Positions 32,026-41,567 are shown, counted from the first letter of the stretch. The stretch is DNA of 64,000 nucleotides from JBLMXQ01 sp050257855 (GCA_050257855.1 JBLMXQ010000094.1:22257-86256), one strand, 5' to 3'. The notes: generated from the letters alone by a model not told the origin. Numbers and translations are program-made.

Positions 32026-33730
32026 CCTGGCCATCGCGCACGTGCTCGAGGAGATCGCCGATCTGCTCGAGATCAGGAACGACAACCCGTTCAAGATCCG
32101 CGCATACCGCAACGGCGCCGAGATCGCCGCCAACCATCCGCACGACCTCGCAAACCTCGGACCCGACCAGCTGCGGGAGATTCCGGGCATCGGCAAGGAT
32201 CTGGCGGCCCGCATCCGCGAGATCGCCGAGACCGGCGACGCGGCCTTCCACCAGGAGCTCGTCGCGGAGTTCCCGCCGACGATTCTCGACCTTCTCCACC
32301 TGCAGGGCGTCGGTCCGAAGACCGTGGCGCGTCTCTATCGCGAGCTGGACGTCCGCACCGTCGACGACCTCGAACAGGCGGCCCGCGACGGCCGCATCCG
32401 CGCGATGCGCGGCATGGGCCCGAAGAAGGAATCGCTCATCCTGAAGGCGCTCGATGAGCGCAGACGCCACGCCGGGCGCCACCTGCTGCCGGATGCGCAC
32501 GACGCCGCCGCCGCCTTCATCGGATACCTCCGCGAGCGCGCGCCCGACGTCGACATCGTGCCGGTCGGGAGCCTGCGGCGTGGATGCGAGACGTGTGGCG
32601 ACCTCGACCTGCTCGCCGCCGGCGCGCCGGCCTCGCTGATGGACGACTTCGCCGAGTACCGACTCGTCGAGCGGGTGCTCGGACAGGGAGACACCCGGTC
32701 GAGCGTGCGCATCAGGGGCGGCTTCCAGGCGGACCTCCGGCTCGTTCCACCCGAGAGCCGCGGCGCCGCCATGCAGTACTTCACCGGCTCGAAGGCGCAC
32801 AACATCGCTTTGCGGGACCTGGCCGCGGGTCTCGGTCTCAAGCTGAACGAGTACGGGCTGTTCCGGACGGCGGACGCGGCGCGAGTCGCGGGGGAGACCG
32901 AGGAGGAGATCTACGCGACGCTCGGCCTCGACTGGATTCCGCCGGAGCTGCGCGAAATGCACGGCGAAATCGAAGCGGCCGCCGGCCATCGCCTGCCGCG
33001 GCTGGTGGGACTGGCCGACCTTCGCGGCGACCTCCACCTTCACACGACCGAGAGCGACGGCAAGGATACGGTGCGCGCGATGGCCGAGGCCGCGCTCGAA
33101 GCCGGCCTGGAGTACGTCGCGATCACCGAGCACAGCAAGGCGCTGGCGATGGCCAACGGGCTGGACGAGCGTCGCGCGCTCGAGCACGCGGCGGCCGTCC
33201 GCGCGCTGGACGGCGAAATCGGCGGCGTCCGGCTGCTCGCAGGAATCGAGTGCGACATCCGGCCGGACGGGTCGCTCGATCTCGCCGACGACTGCCTGGC
33301 GGCGCTGGATCTGGTCGTCGCCTCCGTGCACTCGGGCTTCAACCAGGATCGCCGGCAGATGACCGATCGTCTGCTGCAGGCGATCGAGCACCCGCACGTT
33401 CACGTTCTGGGTCACCCGACCGGCCGCCTGATCCTGCGCCGCGAGCCGTACGCCTTCGACGTCGAGGCGGTCGTGTCGGCCGCCGCGCGGCGCGGCGTCG
33501 CCCTGGAAATCAACGCCCAGGTCGATCGCCTCGACTTGAACGACGTCAACGCCCGTCTGGCGCGCGAGTGCGGCGCGCGCATCATCATCTCGAGCGATGC
33601 CCACTCGCGGGCGGGGATCGGCGTGCTGCGCTGGGGCGTGACGGTCGCCCGCCGCGCCTGGCTCGAGCCGCGTCACGTGCTCAACACCCGGCCCTTCGCC
33701 GATTTTCGCGCTGCCCTGCGCCGGCTCTGA
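32018..33730 (+). CDS. polX: DNA polymerase/3'-5' exonuclease PolX
   Basis: Repair-type family X polymerase with a C-terminal PHP nuclease. The 570-residue product starts at TTG inside the kinase gene. It has an N-terminal HhH region (LREIPGIGKDLAARI, LHLQGVGPKTVARLY, MRGMGPKKESLIL), the palm GSLRRGCETCGDLDLL (Asp195, Asp197) with third Asp239 in QADLRLV, TGSKAHNIALR, and a PHP domain with DLHLHTTESDG, AITEHSKAL, AGIECDIRPDG and ISSDAHSRAG. All catalytic residues of both domains are present, in contrast to the paralogue at 17332-19164. Confidence 0.95.
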   Translation: MDNLAIAHVLEEIADLLEIRNDNPFKIRAYRNGAEIAANHPHDLANLGPDQLREIPGIGKDLAARIREIAETGDAAFHQELVAEFPPTILDLLHLQGVGPKTVARLYRELDVRTVDDLEQAARDGRIRAMRGMGPKKESLILKALDERRRHAGRHLLPDAHDAAAAFIGYLRERAPDVDIVPVGSLRRGCETCGDLDLLAAGAPASLMDDFAEYRLVERVLGQGDTRSSVRIRGGFQADLRLVPPESRGAAMQYFTGSKAHNIALRDLAAGLGLKLNEYGLFRTADAARVAGETEEEIYATLGLDWIPPELREMHGEIEAAAGHRLPRLVGLADLRGDLHLHTTESDGKDTVRAMAEAALEAGLEYVAITEHSKALAMANGLDERRALEHAAAVRALDGEIGGVRLLAGIECDIRPDGSLDLADDCLAALDLVVASVHSGFNQDRRQMTDRLLQAIEHPHVHVLGHPTGRLILRREPYAFDVEAVVSAAARRGVALEINAQVDRLDLNDVNARLARECGARIIISSDAHSRAGIGVLRWGVTVARRAWLEPRHVLNTRPFADFRAALRRL

Positions 33731-33733
33731 CGC

Positions 33734-33967
33734 ATGACCAAGCTGACTGTCCTCGGCCCCGACGACAAGATCGCGGAAATCAAGCGGCTCTACTACGGGA
33801 CGACGCGGCAGACGATCGAGAGGGACCTCGCGCGCGCGATGCAGCTCCTCAAGTCGATGGCGAGCGAAGCGGAACGCGAGCGAGCGGCGGTCTACATGGA
33901 TGGGCTGTCGCAGATGCGGTCGGACTGGGCCAGGGACAAGAAGAAGGCCAGAGGAAGAAAGGGGTGA
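33734..33967 (+). CDS. Small basic helical protein, 77 aa
   Basis: Unknown family. The product begins MTKLTVLGPDDKIAEIKRLY, continues with a long predicted helix (QTIERDLARAMQLLKSMASEAERERAAVYMDGL) and ends in a Lys/Arg-rich tail suited to nucleic-acid contact. It starts 3 nt after the polX stop, so it is likely co-translated and may assist PolX; this is inference from position and charge only. Confidence 0.7.
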   Translation: MTKLTVLGPDDKIAEIKRLYYGTTRQTIERDLARAMQLLKSMASEAERERAAVYMDGLSQMRSDWARDKKKARGRKG

Positions 33968-34001
33968 AGGGGTGATGGGGGGCTGCCATCGCCTCCCGGC
34001 G

Positions 34002-34796
34002 TCACCTCTGGGTCGCGGAGACGACCTTCTTCCGCGCGGCGACACGGAGCGCCTCCGGGACGTTGCGGTCCACGGACAGCCCCGACAGGTCACGGTCGTT
34101 CAGCCGCGCCAGCAGGTTGAGCGACATCCCGAGCGGCGTCTTCGGGTTCCTCGCCAGGCCGAGCACGACCCCGTAGTTCTTCATCCAGCCGCGATTCGAG
34201 CCGATGGTGCGCAGCACGTCCTCAGAGACATTGGCCATGCGCGCGAACGACTCGACTTCCTGCTCGGTCAGCTTGGGGCTGCTGAGCACCGCGGCGGCGA
34301 TCATCTTGTTGGTGTCGCGCACGAGAATCGCGCGCATCTCGCGCGTCCCCTTGACGGCCGCCTTCAGGCGCTCGGGAAAGGTCATCGACGCCAGGCGAAC
34401 GACCGTCGTGCTCCGATCGCCGGGCTCATCGCCGCCGGCGGCCCCGGCTTGGGCCTCGACGTCCGGCTCCGTGTCGGCGAGCGGCGCCTCCGCATCGACC
34501 GCAACGGCGGCGCCGGCGTCGCTCGGAACCACGCCGCGGCCGGCGAAGAACTCGCGCAGCGGGGACGGCACATCTTGGCGCGCCAGGAACGACGCGAGGA
34601 CCTCGCGCGGGATCCGGCTCAGCGTCGTGTCGGCGGCCTGGCGAATCTCGGGGTCGGGGTCGTCGACCAGCAGCGCCAGGATGGACAGCTGTTCGCCCGC
34701 GCGCGGCGCCAGCGCACCCTGCGCCGCCAGCAGCTTGACGTCGCGCGCCACTTCGCCGCGCCGGAAGAAATCGAGAAGAGGTGTCGGAGCGTTCAC
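34002..34796 (-). CDS. Hypothetical HEAT-like helical protein, 264 aa
   Basis: Not recognised as a named family. The GTG start overlaps the rodZ stop (GTGA). The first 90 residues resemble HEAT/armadillo helical pairs (SILALLVDDPDPEIRQAADTTLSRIP). A low-complexity Ala/Asp/Glu linker (about 90-130) follows. A conserved-looking helical C-terminal domain includes FPERLKAAVKGTREMRAILVRDTNKMIAAAVLSSPKLTEQEVESFARM. No signal peptide or membrane segment. Coupling to rodZ suggests, without proof, a role near cell shape or envelope. Confidence 0.75.
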   Translation of the reverse strand: MNAPTPLLDFFRRGEVARDVKLLAAQGALAPRAGEQLSILALLVDDPDPEIRQAADTTLSRIPREVLASFLARQDVPSPLREFFAGRGVVPSDAGAAVAVDAEAPLADTEPDVEAQAGAAGGDEPGDRSTTVVRLASMTFPERLKAAVKGTREMRAILVRDTNKMIAAAVLSSPKLTEQEVESFARMANVSEDVLRTIGSNRGWMKNYGVVLGLARNPKTPLGMSLNLLARLNDRDLSGLSVDRNVPEALRVAARKKVVSATQR

Positions 34797-35611
34797 TGGG
34801 ATGCCAGATACGTGGTGTAGTTGGCCAGGTTCAAGCGAGCGGTGACCACCTCACCCGCCCCGCCGAGCGGCTTGGCTTCGGCGCCGTTCACGGTCATTGC
34901 CACCGCGGCCGCATCACCGGCCGTGAGCACCAGTTCGCGGGCAACGTCGAAGGTCTGCGCGTCTCCGGCCTGGAACAGGCGCGCGATCGACTTCTGTCCG
35001 TCGACCGTCGCGGAAATCCAGCACGGGCGGGAGATCCTGATGACGACCCTCAGGGGCGCAGTCGATGTGCCCGTGGCGCGCGCCGGCCCGGGCGGCCGCG
35101 TCTCCTCTGGTGGTGTTGCGCCGGCGGACGGTGAATTCTCCGAGGCCGGCGGCGGCGCCGCCGCCGGAGCCGGCTCGCGCGGCGGGGCCGCCTCACGCGA
35201 GGCCGGTCCGCCGCTGCTCGCCAGGTAGAGGACGGCGCCGGCGATCGGGATGCTGAGCGCCACCAGTTTGAGGAACGTCGACGCCATCCGCCGCTCGCTC
35301 TCGATCGCCTCGTTGTCCTCCACCGGATCCGACGTCGGGTGCCCGGCCGTCACCGAGCCGTGCGGGAACTGCTCGACGAACTCCTCGACGACCTCGTCCG
35401 GATCGAGGCCGACCTGGGACGCGTACGACCGCACGAACGCGCGGCTGAAGATGCCGCCCGGAAGGTGCGAGATGTCGTTGCGCTCGAGCGCCTCGAGCAC
35501 CGCGAGAGAAATCTTCGTCGTGCTCGCGATCTGGCGCAGCGTGATGCCTCTCTCCTCGCGCGCGTCGCGAAGCTTGCGGCCGACGTCGACGGCAGAACGC
35601 TCGGCAGCCAT
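34793..35611 (-). CDS. rodZ: RodZ-like cytoskeletal membrane protein
   Basis: Bitopic protein that in other bacteria links MreB to the elongation machinery. The 272-residue product has an N-terminal helix-turn-helix of the HTH_25 type (VGRKLRDAREERGITLRQIASTTKIS through FVRSYASQVGLDPDEVVEEF), one membrane helix (about 112-134), a Pro/Ala-rich periplasmic linker and a small beta C-terminal domain (LRVVIRISRPCWISATVDG, DUF4115-like). A minus-strand TAAAAT (35627-35632) 15 nt before the ATG is a candidate -10. Confidence 0.85.
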   Translation of the reverse strand: MAAERSAVDVGRKLRDAREERGITLRQIASTTKISLAVLEALERNDISHLPGGIFSRAFVRSYASQVGLDPDEVVEEFVEQFPHGSVTAGHPTSDPVEDNEAIESERRMASTFLKLVALSIPIAGAVLYLASSGGPASREAAPPREPAPAAAPPPASENSPSAGATPPEETRPPGPARATGTSTAPLRVVIRISRPCWISATVDGQKSIARLFQAGDAQTFDVARELVLTAGDAAAVAMTVNGAEAKPLGGAGEVVTARLNLANYTTYLASQ

Positions 35612-35635
35612 GGTCGGAACGTACCAATTTTAGCG

Positions 35636-36282
<647 letters not shown>

Positions 36283-36286
<4 letters not shown>

Positions 36287-36552
36287 GGCGCGTGCGATCC
36301 GGCGTCGCTGCGGTACGCGTCGCGCCGGTCGCGGGCCGCGAAGATCACGGCGAGCTCGAGGAACCCGGCGCACAGGTTCACCACGCCGAGGCCGGTGATG
36401 GCACCGCGGACGAAATTGTTCGTGATGATCGGGTACAACACCGGCCAGGTCGTCGCGAAGTAGTTGTGGTCCCAGAAGGCGGACCAGGGGAGCACGATCA
36501 GCAGCAGGCCGACCTCGACGAAGAATGCGACGTAGACGAGCCGGCGGATCAG
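36283..36552 (-). CDS. Small two- or three-helix membrane protein, probable CTG start
   Basis: Function unknown. GTG at 36495 would give 70 residues but would discard an upstream in-frame hydrophobic helix (LVYVAFFVEVGLLLIVLPW). Extending to CTG at 36552, preceded by GAGGG about 8 nt upstream, gives 89 residues with that first helix, a loop FWDHNYFATTWPVLYPIITNN and a second helical hairpin AITGLGVVNLCAGFLELAVIF. There is no ATG/GTG/TTG between the previous stop (36557) and this helix. Ends in GTGA overlap with thiE. Confidence 0.65.
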
Positions 36553-36556
36553 TGGC

Positions 36557-38683
36557 CTACCCTCGTGTCCGAACCTTCGTCAGGCGTTCGATCCGATCCG
36601 ACACGTCCCGGTACGCGCCGGCTTCGGCCTGCAGCTCGAGAAGGATCGCCAGCGCGCGCGAGACTTCGTGCTCACCTTCCAGCAAGTCCGCCAGCTCGTA
36701 GAGAAGGTCGTGATACTCCTCGGCGGTGGGCGCCGGCGCCTGCGCCGCCCGTTCGAGCCACTCGATCGCCGTGGGCAGGCGCTGCTGCTCGCGATGCAGG
36801 CGGCCGGCGAGCGACGCGGCGACGAAGCGCAGCCCCGGGAACCGCGACGCCGCCTGAAACGCCTCGATCGCCTCGTCGACGCGGCCGGACTGCTGCAGCG
36901 CCACACCGCGGCGGAGTTCCCCTTCGGCTTCGCGCGCCTGCGCGCTGGTCTCGCCGCGTAGCCGTGCGAACACGGCCTCGAGATCCACGGTTTCGGTACG
37001 GCCGGCCTTCGCGTCCGGCCCCTCGGGCGGCGCCGCAGCGGGCGGGTTCAGCGTCAGGTCGAAGCTCTCGGGCTCGACGAGGCTGCCCGTCAGGTCGACG
37101 GGTTCGAAGCTCAGCTCGAGCTCCGGCTCGGGCTGCTGCGTCGGCTCGACAGCGCCGGCGTAGCGCGCCGCGGCGTCTGAGTCCGACGCCGCGGCGGCAG
37201 CAGCCGCGGAAGCCGGGACCGCGGGCGGCGGTTCGTGTCCGACGGGATCCCCGAATTCGAACGCCGGGTCGGTGCTCGTGAACGGCGACTGCCCGCTGAG
37301 GCGTTCGGCGATGACCGCATCGGGGTCGGCTTCGCCCAGCAGGAGGAGCGCGCGTCGGAAGCGTTCGATGTTGGCGCGCTCCCATGGCTCGCGCGCCACG
37401 AGGTCTTCGGCAATCACCCGCGCCTCCGCGCCGGCGCCCCCGGACAGGTATGCGTCGGCGAGCTGCGCCTGGGCGCTGTAGAGGGTGGCCTCGAGGCGGC
37501 CGTCCACGCAGATCTCGATCAAGCGCTGCAGCGCCGGGACGTGGTTCGGCACCCGCGTGACGAATTCCTGCAGCGCCGCGGCGGCCGATCCGAAGTCGCC
37601 GTGGGCGACGACGGTATCGGCAGCGAACGCGAGCGCCGCGTACGCCGCCTCGGGCGCCCGGTCGGCGATGTTCCACGCGAGCAGCGCGATCGCGTCGTGC
37701 CGCTCCCTATCCACGTCGAGCATCCGCTTCAGGATCGCGAGGGCCTCCTCCGTCTCGCCGCGGAGCAACCGGAGCTCGGCTGCAGCCAGCAGCAGCTCCT
37801 GATCCGCACCCGCGGTCTCGGCGGTCAGGTAGTCGGCTGCGGTCTGCATATCTCCGCGCGACAGGAACGTGCGCGCCAGCTGCGCGCGCAGAGGCACGTC
37901 GTCGGGATCGAGCCGCGCAGCCTCGCACAGCGCGGCGAGCGCCTGGTCGGACGATCCTGCCGCGTCGAGAGCGGTCGCGAGCGCTTTCAGCTGCACCGCA
38001 GTCGTCGCGCACTCGCGCGCACGCCCGAGGTCGCCGGCAGCGAGATACGCCTGCATCAGCCGCTCGCGGACTTCTGAATCGTCCGGGCTCAGCACGGCCG
38101 CTTCCCGGAGCGCTTCGACGGCCGCGGGCTGCCGGCCCGCAGCCGACAGATCGTCGGCAATCTCCTTCAGGTCGCTCAGCGCGCCAGCCGCGTCGCCGAT
38201 GACGGCGCGGGCGCGCGCCGCGTCGAACCGGGCCTCGAAGTCGTCCGGGTCGAGGCTGCCGAGCCGAATGCGGACCTGCGCGACGCCGCGCTGATCGCCG
38301 CGCGCCTGGCGACGATCGAGCACCAGCTTCAGGAACGCGCGCGCGTCGGCGAGCAGCCCGAGGCTGGCGGCAATCTCCGCCGACTGGACGAGCGCGTGCT
38401 CGTGATCCGGCTTGAACTTGAGGACCTTTTTGTAGAGCGCGGCCGCCTTCGGCAGGATTCCTTCCTCGCTCAGCGCGTCGGCGATCCGCGTGAACTCGTT
38501 GCAGCCCCTGTCGACCTGTCCGGTCCGGACGTACAGATCGCCGAGGAGGTTGGCCGTATTCCAGTCGCGCGGCTGGTCCTCGACCAGGCGCACGTATTCC
38601 GCGATGGCGGCATCCAGCTTCCCCTGCCGGAGCAGCTTTTCCGCGTTGCGCAGCGTGGCGCCGCGATCAATTGGCACAGGCAT
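36557..38683 (-). CDS. Large tetratricopeptide-repeat protein, 708 aa
   Basis: Cytoplasmic scaffold-like protein; no signal or membrane helix. Residues about 10-440 hold roughly a dozen TPR helices pairs (for example LRQGKLDAAIAEYVRLVEDQP, EGILPKAAALYKKVLKFKPDHE). An acidic, Ala/Pro-rich disordered linker (about 450-560, with AASAAAAAAASDSDAAARY) follows. A second short TPR block (about 570-700) includes VALQQSGRVDEAIEAFQAAS. The partner is unknown. The organisation resembles TPR proteins found near type IV pilus or motility genes in related phyla, but nothing here proves that. Confidence 0.85.
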   Translation of the reverse strand: MPVPIDRGATLRNAEKLLRQGKLDAAIAEYVRLVEDQPRDWNTANLLGDLYVRTGQVDRGCNEFTRIADALSEEGILPKAAALYKKVLKFKPDHEHALVQSAEIAASLGLLADARAFLKLVLDRRQARGDQRGVAQVRIRLGSLDPDDFEARFDAARARAVIGDAAGALSDLKEIADDLSAAGRQPAAVEALREAAVLSPDDSEVRERLMQAYLAAGDLGRARECATTAVQLKALATALDAAGSSDQALAALCEAARLDPDDVPLRAQLARTFLSRGDMQTAADYLTAETAGADQELLLAAAELRLLRGETEEALAILKRMLDVDRERHDAIALLAWNIADRAPEAAYAALAFAADTVVAHGDFGSAAAALQEFVTRVPNHVPALQRLIEICVDGRLEATLYSAQAQLADAYLSGGAGAEARVIAEDLVAREPWERANIERFRRALLLLGEADPDAVIAERLSGQSPFTSTDPAFEFGDPVGHEPPPAVPASAAAAAAASDSDAAARYAGAVEPTQQPEPELELSFEPVDLTGSLVEPESFDLTLNPPAAAPPEGPDAKAGRTETVDLEAVFARLRGETSAQAREAEGELRRGVALQQSGRVDEAIEAFQAASRFPGLRFVAASLAGRLHREQQRLPTAIEWLERAAQAPAPTAEEYHDLLYELADLLEGEHEVSRALAILLELQAEAGAYRDVSDRIERLTKVRTRG

Positions 38684-38709
38684 TCCGCGGCAGGAGCATG
38701 GTCGCCGCT

Positions 38710-39333
38710 TCAGTCAATCGTATCAAACAGCGTCGGGGGGCGGAACGATCGGCGATGCACGTCGGAGTAGCCGAACCGCGCCACGGCCTCGAGATGCTCC
38801 GCAGTGGCATATCCCTTGTGGCGGTCGAACCCGTACCGGGGGTCGCGGCCGTGCAGATCCACCATCATCCGGTCTCGCGTGACCTTGGCCACGATCGACG
38901 CGGCGGCTATCGCCGAGCAGCGACGGTCGCCGTGAATCACGCCGCGCTGCGCCATCGGCAGGTCCGGCACGCGGAACGCGTCGACGAGGACGACGTCGGG
39001 CAGCGGCGCGAGCGCCAGCACCGCGCGCTGCATCGCGCGCAGCGAGGCCTGATGGATGTTCAAGCGGTCGATTTCCTCCGGTTCGGCCGCGGCCACCGCC
39101 CACGCGACGGCGCGCGCCAGAATGGCCGAATACAGGCGGTCGCGCTCGGCAGCCGGCACGAGCTTCGAGTCGCACACGCCCGGCACGTGCCGCTCGGGAT
39201 GCAGGACGACGGCGGCCGCCACGACCGGCCCGGCCAGACAGCCACGTCCGACCTCGTCGACGCCCGCCACGTGCACGAATCCGACGCGGCGCAGCGCGTT
39301 CTCCAGCGTGCGCATCGCGGGGACGCGGACCAC
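38710..39333 (-). CDS. rnhB: Ribonuclease HII
   Basis: Removes RNA from RNA:DNA hybrids and misincorporated ribonucleotides. The 207-residue product carries AGVDEVGRGCLAGPVVAAAV (first Asp-Glu pair), CDSKLVPAAERDRL, VDAFRVPD (third Asp) and AIAAASIVAKVTRDRMM, standard for type 2 RNase H. GTG at 39333, 4 nt after rplS, is used; ATG at 39315 is an alternative. The rplS-rnhB order is common in bacteria. Confidence 0.95.
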   Translation of the reverse strand: MVRVPAMRTLENALRRVGFVHVAGVDEVGRGCLAGPVVAAAVVLHPERHVPGVCDSKLVPAAERDRLYSAILARAVAWAVAAAEPEEIDRLNIHQASLRAMQRAVLALAPLPDVVLVDAFRVPDLPMAQRGVIHGDRRCSAIAAASIVAKVTRDRMMVDLHGRDPRYGFDRHKGYATAEHLEAVARFGYSDVHRRSFRPPTLFDTID

Positions 39334-39337
39334 CGGG

Positions 39338-39682
39338 CTATTCCTTGGCGGCGTCCTTCATGCGCGCCGCCTTGCCCTTCAAGGCGCGCAGGTAGTAGAG
39401 CTTGGCGCGGCGAACCTTCGCCGAGCGCGTCACTTCGACCTTCTGGATGGTCGGCGAGTGCAGGGGAAAGATGCGCTCGACGCCCTGGCCGAACGACACC
39501 TTGCGGACCGTGAACGAGGCGCGCGTGCCGCCGCGGTGCAGCCCGATGACCACGCCCTCGAAAATCTGGATGCGCTCCTTGTCGCCTTCGCGCACCCGGA
39601 CGTGCACCCGGACGGTGTCGCCCGACTTCATCTCCGGCCGTTCGGCCAGCTGCGATTTCTCCACCAGTTCAATCGCGCCCAT
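39338..39682 (-). CDS. rplS: 50S ribosomal protein L19
   Basis: Large-subunit protein at the subunit interface. The 114-residue product has GDTVRVHVRVREGDKERIQIFEG, VIGLHRGGTRASFTVRKVSFGQGVERIFPLHSP and VRRAKLYYLRALKGKAARM, matching L19 along its full length. Its ATG lies 14 nt inside the trmD 3' end. Confidence 0.97.
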   Translation of the reverse strand: MGAIELVEKSQLAERPEMKSGDTVRVHVRVREGDKERIQIFEGVVIGLHRGGTRASFTVRKVSFGQGVERIFPLHSPTIQKVEVTRSAKVRRAKLYYLRALKGKAARMKDAAKE

Positions 39683-40427
39683 CGTCCCGCTCCTTGTTCG
39701 GCTCCCGCGCCAGCTCGCGCAGGAGGTCCCGTTCTTCGTCGTCCAGGACGGCGCCGGCCAGCAGGTCCGGGCGCCGAGCCAGCGTGCGGCGCAGCGCCTC
39801 GCGCTTCCGCCACCGTCGAATCTCGCCGTGGTGGCCCGACAGCAGCACGTCGGGCACCTTCAGGTCGCCGAGGGCCGCCGGCCGCGTGTAGTGCGGGAAG
39901 TCCAGCAGCCCGCGGCTGAACGAATCGCCGGCGACCGATTCATCGTCGCCGACGACGCCCGGCACCAGCCGGGCGACCGCGTCCACGATCACGAGCGCCG
40001 GCAGCTCGCCGCCGGTCACCACGTAGTCGCCGATCGACAGCTCCTCGGTGATGCGGGCGCGCACGCGCTCGTCCACCCCTTCGTAACGACCGCACAGCAG
40101 CACCAGATGCGGCTCGGCGCTCAGCCGCCGCGCCTCGGCCTGCGTGAAGCGCGTCCCCTGCGGCGTGGTCAGGATCACCGTCAGCGGCCGCCCGCGCTCC
40201 GCCTCGACGGCATCGAGCGCGCGAAACAGCGGCTCCGGCTTCAGCACCATCCCGGGCCCGCCACCGTACGGCACGTCGTCGACGACGCGGTGGCGATCGC
40301 TCGTGTAGTCGCGGAGGTCCCGCACCTTCACGTGGATCGTGCCGCGCTCGATCGCCCGCCCCAGCACGCCGGCCATCAGCGACTGCTCGACCATCGCCGG
40401 AAAAATCGTGACGATGTCGAAAGTCAC
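39669..40427 (-). CDS. trmD: tRNA (guanine-N1)-methyltransferase TrmD
   Basis: SPOUT-family enzyme making m1G37 in tRNAs, essential for frame maintenance. GTG at 40427 overlaps the rimM stop (GTGA) and gives 252 residues. Motifs: FDIVTIFPAMVEQSL, YGGGPGMVLKPEPLFRAL, LLCGRYEGVDERV, the trefoil knot SIGDYVVTGGELPALVIVDAVARL, DSFSRGLLDFPHYTRP and LSGHHGEIRRWRKREAL. Catalytic Asp in the GDD-E-S-V region is present (VVGDDESV). Longer in-frame readings are shadow of rimM. Confidence 0.97.
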   Translation of the reverse strand: MTFDIVTIFPAMVEQSLMAGVLGRAIERGTIHVKVRDLRDYTSDRHRVVDDVPYGGGPGMVLKPEPLFRALDAVEAERGRPLTVILTTPQGTRFTQAEARRLSAEPHLVLLCGRYEGVDERVRARITEELSIGDYVVTGGELPALVIVDAVARLVPGVVGDDESVAGDSFSRGLLDFPHYTRPAALGDLKVPDVLLSGHHGEIRRWRKREALRRTLARRPDLLAGAVLDDEERDLLRELAREPNKERDDGRD

Positions 40428-40936
40428 TGATTCAGGTCCAGCAGTCCTTCCGGCGGATCGACGACGATCACCCGCGCCGCCGGATCGATTCGCGTGCAGA
40501 TCTCGGCCGCCAGCGGAACCAGGATCTCGCCGCCCGTCGCGCTGCGGACCACCAGCCGGTGGCCGCCCGCGCCGCCTTCGACCTCCTGCACCGTGCCGAC
40601 CAGCTCGCCCGCGCGCGTCTCGACGCGGCAGCCAATCAGGTCGTGGTGGTAGAAGGTCCCGGCCGGGAGCGCCGCCAGCCGTTCCGCCGGAATCCGCAGC
40701 TCCATGCCGGCGAGCGCCTCCGCCGCGTCCATCGTCTCGACGCCCGCGAAGCCGATGACCGGCCGGTCGCGCTGGAACCGGACGCTCGCGACCGTCAGCG
40801 GCTCGACCTGGCCGGCACGCTCGACGAACAACTCGGCGCCGACCTTGAAGCGCTCCTCGGGAAAATCGGTCTCGACGTTCACGACGACCTGGCCGCGGTT
40901 GCCGTGCGCCCGGGCGATCCGCCCGACGACGGCCAT
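40424..40936 (-). CDS. rimM: 16S rRNA processing protein RimM
   Basis: 30S assembly factor that binds S19. ATG at 40936 gives 170 residues beginning AVVGRIARAHGNRGQVVV, the RimM N-domain start, with GGGA close upstream; GTG at 40951 would add five residues. The second PRC-barrel domain includes YYHHDLIGCRV-like sequence (FYHHDLIGCRVETRAGELVG), LVPLAAEICTRID and the usual VDPPEGLLDL ending. It lies in rpsP-khpA-rimM-trmD-rplS order. Confidence 0.95.
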   Translation of the reverse strand: MAVVGRIARAHGNRGQVVVNVETDFPEERFKVGAELFVERAGQVEPLTVASVRFQRDRPVIGFAGVETMDAAEALAGMELRIPAERLAALPAGTFYHHDLIGCRVETRAGELVGTVQEVEGGAGGHRLVVRSATGGEILVPLAAEICTRIDPAARVIVVDPPEGLLDLNQ

Positions 40937-40981
40937 GGCGTCCCAAATCACGGTGATCGAGAAATCAGAATCAGGAAGTCT

Positions 40982-41015
40982 GAATCAAGAATGCCGGCTC
41001 TCGAATTCTTGATTC
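40982..41015. repeat. Iterated-word inverted repeat between khpA and rimM
   Basis: GAATCAAGAAT (40982-40992) and its exact reverse complement (41005-41015) form an 11-bp stem with a 12-nt loop, embedded in reiterated AGAATCAGGAA / TTCTTGATTC words spanning 40958-41032. Same word class as the rpsB-tsf gap. Confidence 0.7.
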
Positions 41016-41022
41016 TCGATTC

Positions 41023-41295
41023 CTAATTCTTCATCTCCGTGCCTTCCCGATACGGCGTATCGCGAATCTCGAGCGTCACCGACTTGCCGTCCTTCTCCCC
41101 TGCGGTGGAGGCCAGGGTCCGGAGCGCCGCCGCGGTGCGCCCCTGGCGCCCGATCATCTTGCCCACGTCGCCGGGCGCCACGAACAGCTCGACGATGGTC
41201 GTGCCGCGGTGCACCGCTTCGGTGACGTGCACCTCCTCGGGCCGGTCGGCCAGCGCCCGCGCGAGCACCTCGACGACGTCGCGGGCGGTGCTCAC
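41023..41295 (-). CDS. khpA: KH-domain RNA-binding protein KhpA
   Basis: Small single-KH RNA-binding protein, usually a partner of KhpB/Jag. The 90-residue product starts at GTG overlapping the rpsP stop (GTGA). VVEVLARALADRPEEVHVTEA precedes the KH loop GKMIGRQGRTAAALRTL with the RNA-binding GxxG (GRQG), then KSVTLEIRDT. The position between rpsP and rimM is widely conserved. Confidence 0.93.
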   Translation of the reverse strand: MSTARDVVEVLARALADRPEEVHVTEAVHRGTTIVELFVAPGDVGKMIGRQGRTAAALRTLASTAGEKDGKSVTLEIRDTPYREGTEMKN

Positions 41296-41567
41296 TGCGA
41301 TTCGGGAGCGGCAGCGGCGGCCGCCGGCTTCAGCGTCAGGTGGCGCGCAATCAGCGTCCGGACGGAATCGGACGGCTGCGCTCCCTTCGCGAGCCAGTAG
41401 TCCACGCGGTCCTTGTTCACCTCGACGACGGCCGGACGGCTGCGCGGATTGTAGTGACCGAGAATCTCGACGAACGAGCTGTCGCGCGCGGTGCGCGAGT
41501 CGGCGACGACCACGCGGAAGAAGGGGCGCTTTTTCGATCCCGCGCGGCGCAAACGGATTGCCAGCAT
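41292..41567 (-). CDS. rpsP: 30S ribosomal protein S16
   Basis: Small-subunit assembly protein. ATG at 41567 is preceded by AGGAG at 7 nt, so the upstream in-frame extension is rejected. The 91-residue product reads MLAIRLRRAGSKKRPFFRVV, then SSFVEILGHYNPRSRP and DRVDYWLAKGAQPSDSVRTLI, typical of S16. The tail is Ala-rich. Its upstream gap contains four palindromic repeats. Confidence 0.97.
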   Translation of the reverse strand: MLAIRLRRAGSKKRPFFRVVVADSRTARDSSFVEILGHYNPRSRPAVVEVNKDRVDYWLAKGAQPSDSVRTLIARHLTLKPAAAAAAPESQ

